Origin: Acidobacteriota bacterium | Lineage (GTDB): Bacteria > Acidobacteriota > Terriglobia > Terriglobales > Acidobacteriaceae | Assembly (NCBI GenBank): GCA_003225075.1 | Contig: QIAP01000044.1 | Coordinates: 1 to 60,884, forward strand | DNA: 60,884 nt | Direction: 5' to 3' | Part shown: piece after piece, positions 1 through 8,784 of the stretch | Numbering within the stretch: the stretch's first letter is position 1 | Layout of the letters: every line of letters begins with the position of its first letter | Program-made: the position numbers and the translations under genes | Notes under the pieces: model-generated | The model's input: the letters and a program-made list of their open reading frames with translations, nothing else | Told to the model about the DNA's origin: nothing | Databases searched by the model: none

Positions 1-1
1 C

Positions 2-352
2 GGGGACATTCCGCTGATCAGCGCGTGGGAACTGGAAAAGATATTCGAAGCGTCTCCGTATGAGGGCTCCGTCATGGTGCCTGCGGCCGATGGTCGGGGA
101 ACGAACGCGGTGTTACGACGCCCAGCAGGACTCTTCCCTCTGCGATTTGGCAACGATAGTTTTAAGCCGCACCTTGCCGCTGCGCAGGTGACTCGAAAAC
201 CGTGCGTCGTACTTTCCTTGCCGGGAATCGCCCTTGACGTTGATAGTCCTGCAGATTTGAAAGACCTGGCTAACTCGCCTGGTGAAACCCGCGCCCAGCG
301 CCTGGTTCGGCGCTGGGATTTCGCAGATTATCCGCTGGCGGTTAATGGCTGA
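2..352 (+). CDS. cofC: 2-phospho-L-lactate guanylyltransferase (CofC), C-terminal part, cut by window edge
   Basis: The frame is open from the window edge to a TGA at 352, so the 5' part lies outside. CofC-family enzymes activate phospholactate (or PEP) with GTP to make the side chain of coenzyme F420. The visible part has the typical ending of the family: a hydrophobic strand followed by D-GRGTNA (nucleotide-binding loop, near base 95), a FRFG-like FPLRFGNDSF segment, and LPGIALDVDSPADL near the C-terminus, where the acidic residues bind metal. The following cofE start lies inside the end of this gene, so the two are probably co-transcribed. The downstream F420 genes make the assignment firm even though only about 116 residues are visible. 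Confidence 0.85.
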   Translation, partial: GDIPLISAWELEKIFEASPYEGSVMVPAADGRGTNAVLRRPAGLFPLRFGNDSFKPHLAAAQVTRKPCVVLSLPGIALDVDSPADLKDLANSPGETRAQRLVRRWDFADYPLAVNG

Positions 353-1115
353 AATGTCCCCACCACGGGACCTGCGGATTATTCCCGTGGCCGTTAGGGG
401 CGAGATCAAATCAGGCGACTCGCTACTCCAAAAACTTGTACGCGCTCTGCGCCAGCAAAGGTTGGTCTTGGAGCAAGGCGATATTTTGGTGGTCAAACAC
501 AAGATCGTTTCCAAAGCCGAAGGACGCGTGGTTGACTTAGCAACGATCACACCATCTGCTAGTTCGCGAAATTGGGCTCGCCGCTATCATCTTGATGCTC
601 GGGTCACCGAACTCGCTTTGAAGCAAAGCAAACGTGTGGTCCGCCGGAAACGCGGCGTTCTCATCACCGAGACTCAAGACGGCCTCGTGTGTGCGAATAG
701 TGGTGTAGACGTGTCTAATGTGGATGGTGGCCAGCACGCGCTCCTCTTGCCGGAGAACGCCGACCGCTCAGCGTCGCAACTGTATGCGGAACTAAAGAAA
801 GTTCTGAAGCTTTCAATCCCCGTGATCATCACTGATACTTTCGGGCGGCCGTGGCGCGAGGGATTGACCGAAGTCGCCATCGGGTTGGCCGGGATGAAGG
901 CGTTACACGATTATCGCGGATGCCGCGATCCCTTCGGTTACGAGTTACGAGTGAGTCTGGATGCCGTGGCCGATCAACTGGCTTGCGCGGCAGGGCTGGT
1001 CTGCGGCAAGCTATCGCGCACGCCCGCTTGCATCATCCGTGGCTTTCGATATCGTGCTGGACCGGGGCGTGCCCGCGATTTGATTCGTCGAGCGGCTAAC
1101 GATCTGTTTCGTTGA
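345..1115 (+). CDS. cofE: Coenzyme F420-0:L-glutamate ligase (CofE)
   Basis: About 256 residues, the length of stand-alone CofE; there is no FbiB-type nitroreductase extension. CofE adds gamma-linked glutamates to F420-0 using GTP. Visible family features: the N-terminal RIIPVAVRGEIKSGD, the KHKIVSKAEGRVVDL segment, NSGVDVSNV in the middle, DTFGRPWREGLTEVAIG and the C-terminal ADQLACAA stretch. The ATG at 345 overlaps the end of cofC by 8 bases; a second ATG at 354 is an alternative. The frame is open further upstream, but that would overlap cofC deeply. Cytoplasmic. It lies directly before cofH. Confidence 0.92.
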   Translation: MAEMSPPRDLRIIPVAVRGEIKSGDSLLQKLVRALRQQRLVLEQGDILVVKHKIVSKAEGRVVDLATITPSASSRNWARRYHLDARVTELALKQSKRVVRRKRGVLITETQDGLVCANSGVDVSNVDGGQHALLLPENADRSASQLYAELKKVLKLSIPVIITDTFGRPWREGLTEVAIGLAGMKALHDYRGCRDPFGYELRVSLDAVADQLACAAGLVCGKLSRTPACIIRGFRYRAGPGRARDLIRRAANDLFR

Positions 1116-1163
1116 ATTGTTTTCCTGGGATTGCTTTCCAATCGGGGCGGTCGAGGAGGCTCT

Positions 1164-2396
1164 ATGGTTCGGTTTTTGTCACAGTCAGAACTGGAGGATT
1201 TTCCTTCTCTTGAATGGAACCAGATCGCCTCGCAAATGACATCAGCCGCGCGCATCGCAGTCGAGAAAGTCCTCGAGAGTCAGAATGGCGGTGGGTTATC
1301 GCGCGAAGAGTGCCTGCTGCTGGCAAATGCTGAAGGTGACGACCTGCTCGGGTTGTTGATCGCCGGGGACGCGCTACGGCGCGATTTGGTCGGAAATCTG
1401 ATCACGTACGTGGTCAATCGCAATATCAATTTCACGAATATCTGCTTTGTGGGCTGTAAGTTTTGCGCCTTCAGCCGCGGACCTCGTGAATCCGACACCT
1501 ATTTTCTCAACCCGGAGCAGGTGGCGGCAAAAGCTGTAGAAGCTGCTGGAATGGGCGCCACCGAAGTCTGCATTCAGGGCGGCCTGCCCCATGATCTGCC
1601 TCGCTTTTATTATCGCGATATTCTGCGGGCGGTTAAGAAAGCTGTTCCGCGGATGCACATTCACGCGTTCTCGCCCATGGAAATCACTTATGGCGTGGAA
1701 CTCACGGGCATGTCGCTCGAAGACTATCTCGGCATGCTGCGCGACAACGGGCTCGACACATTGCCGGGGACCGCAGCCGAGATCCTGGATGATGACGTTC
1801 GCTTCATCCTTTCTCGCAACAAGCTTTCAACTGAGCGATGGACGCAGATTGTCCAGACAGCTCATCGTTGTGGCATTCGAACAACGTCTACACTGATGTA
1901 CGGCCATGTGGAAACTCCCGCCCACTGGATAAACCAATTGCAGTTGTTCCGTGACATTCAGCGGGAGACTGGCGGCTTCTCGGAATTCGTACCTTTGGGA
2001 TTCGTTCATCAGAACACGCTTCTCTTCCACCAGGGGCTCGCACGGGCAGGTCCGAGTCTTGCCGAACATCTCAAGATTCACGCTCTCGCGCGTCTGCTGC
2101 TGGCTGGCTGGATCAATAACATCCAAGTTTCCTGGGTGAAACTAAACTGCAAGGTGTCTCAGCTATGCTTACAAGCAGGCGCGAATGATTACGGCGGAAC
2201 GCTGATGGAAGAAAACATTTCGCGCGAAGCGGGAGCAACCGCCGGACAGTACACCAGTCCGGAAGACTTCCAAATGTTGATAAGGGAAATCGGCCGTATC
2301 CCAGCCGAGCGCAATACCACGTACACTCGCCTCAACCTCAAATTGCCAACGGAAGAGCTTACTAATGAGGAAGCGTTTGCAACGGAGTTTGCATGA
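1164..2396 (+). CDS. cofH: FO synthase subunit 2 (CofH), radical SAM enzyme
   Basis: 410 residues. CofH joins 5-amino-6-ribitylamino-uracil to a tyrosine-derived radical in making the deazaflavin FO, the chromophore of F420. The radical SAM cluster motif C-x3-C-x2-C is seen as CFVGCKFC with cysteines at about residues 94, 98 and 101. Other family marks are the FTNICFVGC lead-in, CIQGGLPHDL, HAFSPMEI, LPGTAAEILDD and the C-terminal NDYGGTLMEENIS. The start at 1164 follows GAGGAGG at a good distance and was preferred to the upstream in-frame start at 1131. Its partner CofG is not in the window and is presumably encoded elsewhere. The end overlaps npdG by four bases (ATGA), suggesting translational coupling. 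Confidence 0.93.
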   Translation: MVRFLSQSELEDFPSLEWNQIASQMTSAARIAVEKVLESQNGGGLSREECLLLANAEGDDLLGLLIAGDALRRDLVGNLITYVVNRNINFTNICFVGCKFCAFSRGPRESDTYFLNPEQVAAKAVEAAGMGATEVCIQGGLPHDLPRFYYRDILRAVKKAVPRMHIHAFSPMEITYGVELTGMSLEDYLGMLRDNGLDTLPGTAAEILDDDVRFILSRNKLSTERWTQIVQTAHRCGIRTTSTLMYGHVETPAHWINQLQLFRDIQRETGGFSEFVPLGFVHQNTLLFHQGLARAGPSLAEHLKIHALARLLLAGWINNIQVSWVKLNCKVSQLCLQAGANDYGGTLMEENISREAGATAGQYTSPEDFQMLIREIGRIPAERNTTYTRLNLKLPTEELTNEEAFATEFA

Positions 2397-3079
2397 GCTC
2401 CCGGATCACGATTCTGGGTGGCACAGGCCCGGCGGGAATGGGCCTGGCTCTACGCTGGGCAAGGGCAGGCGAGTCTCTTATCATCGGGTCGCGGGACGCT
2501 ACTCGCGCTCAGGCTGCGGCCGCGAAGATCAAAGAAAGCGCAGGACGGAATGTACAAGTATCGGGCGCGGAAAATTCGGATGCCTGCGCGGCCACTGACC
2601 TGCTTGTGCTTACCGTTCCCTTCGAAGGCCAGGCTGCGTTGCTCAAGCAGCTCAAACCAGCGATTCGCCCAGGTAGCATCTTGATCGATGCCACTGTGCC
2701 GCTTGCAAGCAGCGTGGGGGGACGTTCCACCCGCACTCTCGGTGTGTGGCAAGGTTCAGCGGCACAACAGAGTGCTGAACTCGTCCCCAAAGGCGTCTCC
2801 GTCGTCGCCGCTTTTCAGAACATGTCCGCCGATGAGATGAACGGGGATAAGCCCGTTGAGTGTGACGTGATCGTTTGCAGCGATGATCCCCATGCCACGC
2901 AAGTAACTTGTGAACTGGCCGCGAAAATCCCCGGCGTACGCGCTATTGATGGCGGCAAGCTGGAGAACGCGCGCATCGTGGAACAGATCACTGCTCTATT
3001 GATAGGGCTCAATATCCGGCACAAAGGACATTCCGGTATTCGCATCACCGGCTTGCCGAACACCGCATACAAGTCATAA
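2393..3079 (+). CDS. npdG: F420H2:NADP+ oxidoreductase (NADPH-dependent F420 reductase)
   Basis: 228 residues. These enzymes move hydride between NADPH and F420, supplying reduced F420 in bacteria. The N-terminus ITILGGTGPAGMGLALRWA is the dinucleotide-binding glycine-rich loop of the family, followed by IIGSRD, whose Ser-Arg is the usual selector for NADP phosphate. LVLTVPFEGQ and the C-terminal ENARIVEQITALLIGLN also fit the NpdG/Fno family. The start overlaps the cofH stop, so synthesis and use of F420 are linked in one transcript. A 57-base gap separates it from the transporter genes, which may or may not share the transcript. Confidence 0.92.
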   Translation: MSSRITILGGTGPAGMGLALRWARAGESLIIGSRDATRAQAAAAKIKESAGRNVQVSGAENSDACAATDLLVLTVPFEGQAALLKQLKPAIRPGSILIDATVPLASSVGGRSTRTLGVWQGSAAQQSAELVPKGVSVVAAFQNMSADEMNGDKPVECDVIVCSDDPHATQVTCELAAKIPGVRAIDGGKLENARIVEQITALLIGLNIRHKGHSGIRITGLPNTAYKS

Positions 3080-3136
3080 TGGCTGTATCCTCGCAACAGA
3101 GATGCAAACGATTCTGAGGAACTCTGGCAGCCTACG

Positions 3137-3907
3137 ATGAACTCGTCCCCTCGTGACGGCGTGGCGATCGAGTTCCGTAATGTGTCGTACTGCCTCGATG
3201 GCGGCCGAGAACTTCTATCTCAACTCAATCTCGAAATTCTCCGTGGGGAAACTTTAGTTCTGCTGGGCCGGAGCGGCTCTGGAAAAACCACCACTCTCAA
3301 ACTCATTAATCGCCTGCTAGCTCCCACTGCCGGCGAGGTGGCGGTTGATGGTCGTCCCACCACAACTTGGGATGTCATTCGGTTGCGTCGCATGATTGGC
3401 TACGTTATTCAAGACGCAGGTCTGTTTCCTCACTTCACTGTGGAACGCAACATCGGGTTGGTCCCGAAGCTTGAGAAATGGACCGCAGAACGTATTCAAA
3501 AGCGGGTTGAGGAACTGTTACAACTAGTCGGACTCGATCACCAGATTGCTTCGCGCTATCCGCGCGAACTGTCGGGTGGTCAGCGGCAGAGGGTTGGTGT
3601 GGCGCGTGCACTGGCTGCCGACCCGCCGATTCTCCTGATGGACGAACCTTTCGGCGCGCTTGATCCCATCACTCGCGCGGAATTGCAACGAGAATTTCAA
3701 GCTTTGCAAATGCGATTGCAGAAGACAGTGGTCTTCGTTACGCACGATATGCGGGAAGCACTGCTGCTGGGTACTCGTATTGCCCTGATCGAAGCGGGGC
3801 GGCTGGTAGCGCTCAATACTCCGCAAGCATTCCTGCACTCGAAGGACCCTCTAGTCGCATCCTATGTGGACGCATTTCGCACAGACTTGACGACTCCCCG
3901 GAACTGA
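3137..3907 (+). CDS. Glycine betaine/osmoprotectant-type ABC transporter, ATP-binding subunit
   Basis: 256 residues. Powers uptake of quaternary amines or related solutes. It has the full ABC set: Walker A GRSGSGKTT, the Q-loop VIQDAGLFPHFTVERN, signature LSGGQRQR, Walker B ILLMDEPFGALDP and the switch histidine in VFVTHD. The VIQDAGLFPH form of the Q-loop is typical of the OpuA/OpuC/ProV group. Unlike many relatives there is no C-terminal CBS pair, so osmotic gating through such domains is not expected. Only 8 bases separate it from the permease gene. The substrate cannot be read from the ATPase. Confidence 0.9.
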   Translation: MNSSPRDGVAIEFRNVSYCLDGGRELLSQLNLEILRGETLVLLGRSGSGKTTTLKLINRLLAPTAGEVAVDGRPTTTWDVIRLRRMIGYVIQDAGLFPHFTVERNIGLVPKLEKWTAERIQKRVEELLQLVGLDHQIASRYPRELSGGQRQRVGVARALAADPPILLMDEPFGALDPITRAELQREFQALQMRLQKTVVFVTHDMREALLLGTRIALIEAGRLVALNTPQAFLHSKDPLVASYVDAFRTDLTTPRN

Positions 3908-3915
3908 GGTGACTC

Positions 3916-4548
3916 ATGAACTTCTGGCAGTTCATCGTGCAAAATCACACTGAAGTGCTGGAGCTGACGTGGGAACACATTTCGCTGGTCGGAATTTCTA
4001 TGCTGATCGCTGTGCTCATAGGAATTCCGCTCGGGATTCTAATCACCCGCTGGCCGGCGCTAAACAAACCCGTGCTTGGCGGGGCGAACATCATTCAGAC
4101 CATTCCCAGCCTGGCACTTTTTGGATTTCTGCTGCCGGTGCCCTGGATCGGCGCGCGTGCCGGCCGCTTGGCGGTTCTTGCGCTCACCCTTTATGCCCTC
4201 TTACCGCTGATTCGAAATACCTACACCGGGATCAGGGGAGTGGATCGTGCTGTCGTCGAAGCTGGCCGCGCCATGGGTATGACAGATCGCCAACTCTTAT
4301 TTCAGGTCGAACTCCCTCTGGCTCTGGGGGTGATCATTGCGGGCGTGCGCATAGCCACCGTGCTCTCGGTTGGCCTCGCAACTATTGCCGCCGCCATTGG
4401 AGCAGGTGGCCTCGGAGAATTCATCTTTCGTGGGCTGGCAATGGTAAGCGATCAACTTATTCTCGCTGGTGCAGTTCCTGCTGCGGCACTGGCCCTCGTG
4501 GCCGACCTGGGCCTTGGGTGGGTTGAGAAGCGGCTGAGCCCGCAATAA
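3916..4548 (+). CDS. Osmoprotectant-type ABC transporter permease
   Basis: 210 residues, inner-membrane subunit with about five to six hydrophobic segments. It is related to OpuCB/OpuCD and ProW: the N-terminal segment VGISMLIAVLIGIPLGILI, the IIQTIPSLALFGFLLP stretch and the EAA coupling loop VEAGRAMGMTDRQLLFQVELPLA with the GxxxG-like IAAAIGAGGLGEFIF that follows. It lies 8 bases after the ATPase and 20 bases before the binding-protein gene. OpuC-type systems often have two permeases; here only one is present, so it would have to act as a homodimer. Confidence 0.9.
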   Translation: MNFWQFIVQNHTEVLELTWEHISLVGISMLIAVLIGIPLGILITRWPALNKPVLGGANIIQTIPSLALFGFLLPVPWIGARAGRLAVLALTLYALLPLIRNTYTGIRGVDRAVVEAGRAMGMTDRQLLFQVELPLALGVIIAGVRIATVLSVGLATIAAAIGAGGLGEFIFRGLAMVSDQLILAGAVPAAALALVADLGLGWVEKRLSPQ

Positions 4549-4568
4549 GGCCGCGGCTTCACACATTG

Positions 4569-5453
4569 ATGACGTCTCGACTTATTGGCGGATTGATTTT
4601 TGCCGCTGTGGCCCTCAGTTGCGGTCCTGCGCGCGAGAATCGAGTGGTCGTTGGTTCCAAGAACTTTACCGAACAGCTTATTCTGGGCGAACTGATCGCG
4701 CAGCAAATTGAGTCGCACACGAATCTCGTAGTCGAACGGCGCTTCTATCTCGCCGGAACATTCATTTGTCAGCAGGCAATCCTCGGCGGGCGGATCGATG
4801 TCTATCCTGAGTACACCGGTACCGCTCTCACTGCGATATTGAAAGAGAAGCCAACCGCCGATCGAGAAGAAGTCTACAACCGAGTTAAAAATGAGTACGA
4901 GGCACGCTTTTACCTCGAAATAGCGCGACCGCTGGGCTTCAATGATACGTTTGCAATCGAGATTCGCGGCGAGGACGCACGACGCCTGAATCTAAAAACA
5001 ATTTCAGAGGCGGCGGCCTATACCCCACAATGGCGGCCGGGGTTTGGTTACGAATTTATGGAGCGTCCTGATGGTTACAAGGGTCTGGTCGCAACCTACG
5101 GTCTTCGATTTGCCTCGTCGCCGCGCATCATGGACCTTGGCCTGCTGACACGTGCCTTGAAGGAAAAACAGGTGGATTTGATCGCGGGAAATGCCACTGA
5201 TGGCCTGATCCCGGCTTTCGATCTTTTTGTATTGGAAGACGACCGCCACTACTTCCCGCCATATGAAGCGGTGCCCATCATTCGCAAAGCTGCGCTGCTT
5301 CAGCATCCTGAAATCGGCTCGGCTCTCGATGAACTCGCGGGCAGAATTTCCGATGATGACATGCGCCGGCTGAACTATGCCGTAGACGGTCAGCATCGCG
5401 ATGCCAAACAAGTAGTACGCGAGTTCATGCAGCGAAAGGGATTGGTACGGTGA
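4569..5453 (+). CDS. Osmoprotectant-type substrate-binding lipoprotein
   Basis: 294 residues. The N-terminus has a hydrophobic signal followed by a lipobox-like ALSCG, so it should be a lipid-anchored periplasmic binding protein feeding the transporter just upstream. It belongs to the OpuAC/ProX-like family: VVVGSKNFTEQLILGELIAQ at the start of the mature part, the GGRIDVYPEYTGTALTAIL block, and IAGNATDGLIPAFDLFVLEDD near the C-terminus are characteristic. Ligand could be betaine, choline, carnitine or ergothioneine; the sequence alone does not decide. The start at 4569 was chosen over a TTG three bases earlier. Its stop overlaps the next gene (GTGA at 5450-5453). Confidence 0.9.
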   Translation: MTSRLIGGLIFAAVALSCGPARENRVVVGSKNFTEQLILGELIAQQIESHTNLVVERRFYLAGTFICQQAILGGRIDVYPEYTGTALTAILKEKPTADREEVYNRVKNEYEARFYLEIARPLGFNDTFAIEIRGEDARRLNLKTISEAAAYTPQWRPGFGYEFMERPDGYKGLVATYGLRFASSPRIMDLGLLTRALKEKQVDLIAGNATDGLIPAFDLFVLEDDRHYFPPYEAVPIIRKAALLQHPEIGSALDELAGRISDDDMRRLNYAVDGQHRDAKQVVREFMQRKGLVR

Positions 5454-6982
5454 TCCCCAACCACGATGTCGATGCTGCCTGGAAGTATCACAACGGCACG
5501 AAACATTCTTATCACAGCATCCGGGCACATCCCCATTTTCTCGATTGGGACAACAAGCCGCTGCCCTTCAAAATTTACCCCACGCTCGAAGTAATGCGCC
5601 TTCCGAAGGATTTCAAGCAGACGGGAGTGGCCGCGCTTGCGGCGCTCGCAACGTCTGTGACACCCGTACCGGTCGGCGTTCCCGACCTGGAAACGCTTGC
5701 GCAACTGCTTTTCTTTTCCGGCGGCGTGACCAGGAGTAAGAAGTATCCGGGCGGAGAAGTGTTTTTTCGTGCGGCGGCTTGCACTGGCGCGCTCTATGAA
5801 ATCGAGTTGTACGTCGTTTGCGCCAATCTACCCGGGCTTGATGCCGGTGTCTATCACTTTGGCGTCGCTGAATTCGGTTTGCGTCAACTAAGGCGTGGTG
5901 ATTATCGCCACGTTCTGGCGGACGCTACTGCCAACGAACCCTCAATCACTGGTGCGCCGCTCATCATTATTTGCACCGGGACTTACTGGCGTAATGCCTG
6001 GAAGTATCGCTCTCGCACCTATCGGCATTTTGGCTGGGACAACGGCACGATCCTGGCAAATCTTCTCGCGGTCAGTTCTGCTCGGGGCCTACCCGCAAGG
6101 GTTGTATGCGGCTTCGCCGACGCCGAAGTGAACAGATTGATCGGCCTCGACACCAAGCGCGAAGTCGCCTTCTCGCTACTGTCGATCGGTACTGGCTCGT
6201 CCCCACCGCCGGCGCCGGCAAACGTCGAGCCACTCGAATTGCCGGTCGTTTCTTATTCGAAAACCGAAGTGGACTATCCACCTATGCGCCAAATGCATGA
6301 AGCGTCCTCGTTGGTCTCTCCCGAGGAAGTGGCAAGTTGGCGTCGCGAGATTTCGCCCGGCAAGCTAGGAGTGAAAAAGAATGCGGGAATTGCTCTACGG
6401 CCTCTAAGCAACGCGGGAGTCTCTCGCGACGCTATCGAACAAGTGATTCTCCGCCGAGGATCAACCCGCAAGTTCTCGCAGGATTCCATCACATCCGCTC
6501 AGCTATCCACCATACTCGACCGGGCCACAGGTGACTTGCCGGCAGATTTCCTCCACGATCCGGGCGAGCAACTGAACAATCTTTATCTGGTGGTGAATAA
6601 TGTAGAAGGCATTTCGCCGGGCGCGTACTTCTACGATCGCCAAACGGGGTCTCTGCAACTTCTTAAAGCGGGCAATTTCCGCGGAAATGCGGGCTATCTC
6701 GGTCTGGAGCAGGAACTGCCCGCGGATGCCAGTGTGGATGTGTTTTTTTTAGCCGATCTGCACGATATCTTAGAGCGCTTTGGTAATCGAGGCTACCGAG
6801 CCGTGCAGCTTGAAGCGGGCATTCTCGGCGGCAGACTTTATCTCTCCGCCTACGCGCAGCGTTTGGGCGCTACCGGCTTGACGTTTTATGACGATGATGT
6901 CGTCCGTTTCTTTTCTCCTCATGCGAAAGGCAAGAGTGCGATCTTCCTTGTGGCCCTGGGAAAGAGCGCGTTGCAAAAGTAG
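5450..6982 (+). CDS. SagB-type dehydrogenase with two tandem nitroreductase-like domains
   Basis: 510 residues. The protein has two copies of the flavin-dependent nitroreductase fold: one at about residues 55-265 (LFFSGGVTRSKKYPGG, AGVYHFGV, WDNGTILANLLAVSSARGL) and one at about 325-505 (VILRRGSTRKFSQDSIT, PGAYFYDRQTG, AVQLEAGILGGRLYLSAYAQRLGATGLTFYDDDV). This is the layout of the SagB/ThcOx dehydrogenase family, whose named members oxidise azolines to azoles in peptide natural products; most stand-alone members have no known substrate. No cyclodehydratase or precursor peptide gene is seen nearby. The GTG start overlaps the stop of the binding-protein gene. F420 genes lie upstream in the same direction, but FMN is the expected cofactor. 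Confidence 0.8.
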   Translation: MIPNHDVDAAWKYHNGTKHSYHSIRAHPHFLDWDNKPLPFKIYPTLEVMRLPKDFKQTGVAALAALATSVTPVPVGVPDLETLAQLLFFSGGVTRSKKYPGGEVFFRAAACTGALYEIELYVVCANLPGLDAGVYHFGVAEFGLRQLRRGDYRHVLADATANEPSITGAPLIIICTGTYWRNAWKYRSRTYRHFGWDNGTILANLLAVSSARGLPARVVCGFADAEVNRLIGLDTKREVAFSLLSIGTGSSPPPAPANVEPLELPVVSYSKTEVDYPPMRQMHEASSLVSPEEVASWRREISPGKLGVKKNAGIALRPLSNAGVSRDAIEQVILRRGSTRKFSQDSITSAQLSTILDRATGDLPADFLHDPGEQLNNLYLVVNNVEGISPGAYFYDRQTGSLQLLKAGNFRGNAGYLGLEQELPADASVDVFFLADLHDILERFGNRGYRAVQLEAGILGGRLYLSAYAQRLGATGLTFYDDDVVRFFSPHAKGKSAIFLVALGKSALQK

Positions 6983-7069
6983 CAGATAGACAAACCTTCG
7001 ACTCGGGAGCTAAGACCAAAGAGAACCGGCAAGCTATTCCGAAGACAAGACCGCGTCACACTAATGTCA

Positions 7070-8449
7070 CTAATCCACCACCCGGGCCGTCATCTCTTCC
7101 GACGGCTCGCCGCCCGCTACAGCCTGCGCCAGGATCAACTGCCGGCCTTCCACCTGCAGGCTAGGCAGTCGCATACCAAATAGCACCGCCGCCCCAATAC
7201 AGGCCACCGCACCAATAGCAACGGTAACTGGCGCACCCAGCCGGTCAGCAAGTACGCCGCCTAACAGGGCGCCGAAAGGAGCCATCCCCATGAACATCAT
7301 GGAATAAAGCGCCATCACGCGACCGCGCAATTCATCGGGCACCATTGCCTGAATCAAAGTGTTTGAACAGGCCATCTGCAGCATCATTGAGAAGCCTACC
7401 GGGAGCAGCAATGCGGCAGAGAGCCAAAAATTACGCGAGAATGAAAACAACAAGAGGAACACGCCGAAGCTGCCACAGGAGAACGCGACCCAGCGCCCCA
7501 AACCTTTCACCCCCGATCGCATCGCTAAGGTGAGAGCACCCAACAACGCACCCACCCCGGTGGCGCCCATCAGGATTCCCAGTCCCCGCGCACCTCCGTG
7601 CAAAATACGATCGGCAAACACCGGCATTAGAACCGTGTAGGGCATTCCGACCAGGCTTACCAACCCGAGCAGGAGGAGCAGCGCCCGGATGGCTGCGGCA
7701 CGACTTGCGAAACGGAACCCTTCCCGAATGTCCGCCAGTGGAGAGGCGGTAGTAGGGGTTCGCCGGGTGCACTGAATTTTCATCATCAGCAGCCCAGTAA
7801 TGACAGCGATGTAACTCACCCCGTTGGCGAAAAAACACCAACCTTCGCCAATCTTTGCCACCAGGATCCCCGCGATCGCTGGACCAATGATACGTGCGCC
7901 ATTGAACATAGAAGAATTGAGTGCAATGGCATTCATCAGATCTTCCTTGCCTACCATATCCACAAGGAATGACTGCCTCCCTGGAATATCAAACGCGTTT
8001 ATCACCCCGAGCAATGCAGCAAGCACAAAGATGTGCCAAACCTGCACCTTGCCGGTAAGGGTCAACCCCGCCAGGATGAAAGCCAACACCATGGAAAGTG
8101 TCTGAGTCGCGATGATCACCCGATGACGGTTGGCCCGGTCGGCCATGGTGCCCCCGAAAGGAGCGATCAGGAAAACCGGAATCTGACTGGCAAAGCCGAC
8201 GGAGCCCAACAGCAAGGAGGAACCGGTAATACGATAGACCAGCCAGGACTGGGCAACGCTCTGCATCCAGGTCCCAATCAGAGAGATAAGCTGTCCGCTG
8301 AAAAAGAGCTGAAAGTTGCGATAACGGAGGGCGCGTACTCCTGCCTTCAGCCTGCCGCCATTCCGGGAGGCGAGCTGCTGAACTGTCTTGGTTTGATTGC
8401 TAAGTGTACGGTGATCCGTCACGTCGTCGTTTTTGATGCCGCCCACCAT
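7070..8449 (-). CDS. MFS transporter, EntS-like exporter family
   Basis: 459 residues with about twelve hydrophobic segments. It belongs to the MFS_3 group of major facilitator exporters, seen in FRNFQLFFSGQLISLIGTWMQ near the N-terminus (here YRNFQLF), the loop GGTMADRANRHRV between helices 2 and 3, and VPDELRGRVMALYSMMF in the second half. These proteins export siderophores, drugs or metabolites; the substrate here is unknown. The start at 8449 follows AGGGA at eight bases; an in-frame GTG at 8524 would add 25 residues. It is transcribed towards the nitroreductase gene, so the two are convergent and not in an operon. Confidence 0.88.
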   Translation of the reverse strand: MVGGIKNDDVTDHRTLSNQTKTVQQLASRNGGRLKAGVRALRYRNFQLFFSGQLISLIGTWMQSVAQSWLVYRITGSSLLLGSVGFASQIPVFLIAPFGGTMADRANRHRVIIATQTLSMVLAFILAGLTLTGKVQVWHIFVLAALLGVINAFDIPGRQSFLVDMVGKEDLMNAIALNSSMFNGARIIGPAIAGILVAKIGEGWCFFANGVSYIAVITGLLMMKIQCTRRTPTTASPLADIREGFRFASRAAAIRALLLLLGLVSLVGMPYTVLMPVFADRILHGGARGLGILMGATGVGALLGALTLAMRSGVKGLGRWVAFSCGSFGVFLLLFSFSRNFWLSAALLLPVGFSMMLQMACSNTLIQAMVPDELRGRVMALYSMMFMGMAPFGALLGGVLADRLGAPVTVAIGAVACIGAAVLFGMRLPSLQVEGRQLILAQAVAGGEPSEEMTARVVD

Positions 8450-8784
8450 GCTTATGGTCCCTAACTTGTGGCGGTGTCGATTGCCTGAATCCTGGTCTCG
8501 GATCGCGACAATTGACCCAGACACCCTTATTTCGCCGGTTGTCGCACTAATTTCAATTTATAACTTCCCATGCGTAACACACTGCGCTACAGTCTTCATG
8601 TCCTGCAGGTTGCGGAAGGCCCTGTCCGTAAGAGCAGACGCTCTAGTATAGAGGCTCGGCAAAGAGCGTAACCGTCAACCCGCACGTCAACGGAGGAAAG
8701 TCTCCGTGGCTTGGAAGTTCTTAGACATCGTTGTCGCGATCGGTTGGCGTTGTGATGGTTGAAAAGCAGGTTCGCGGGGGGACC
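8450..8784. other. Divergent intergenic region between the MFS and PilZ genes
   Basis: No coding sequence is supported here. The region must hold the promoters of the two divergent genes. A small hairpin, ACGGAG / CTCCGT with a six-base loop, lies at 8690-8707, but no T-run follows it, so it is not a clear terminator. No riboswitch core was recognised. Confidence 0.4.

Noticed and set aside
5450-6982. SagB-type gene as part of a peptide (azole) toxin cluster
   Set aside because: No cyclodehydratase, precursor peptide or dedicated protease gene lies in the neighbourhood.
8690-8707. Hairpin upstream of the PilZ gene as a possible c-di-GMP riboswitch
   Set aside because: Only a six-base stem was found; the conserved core of c-di-GMP riboswitches is absent.
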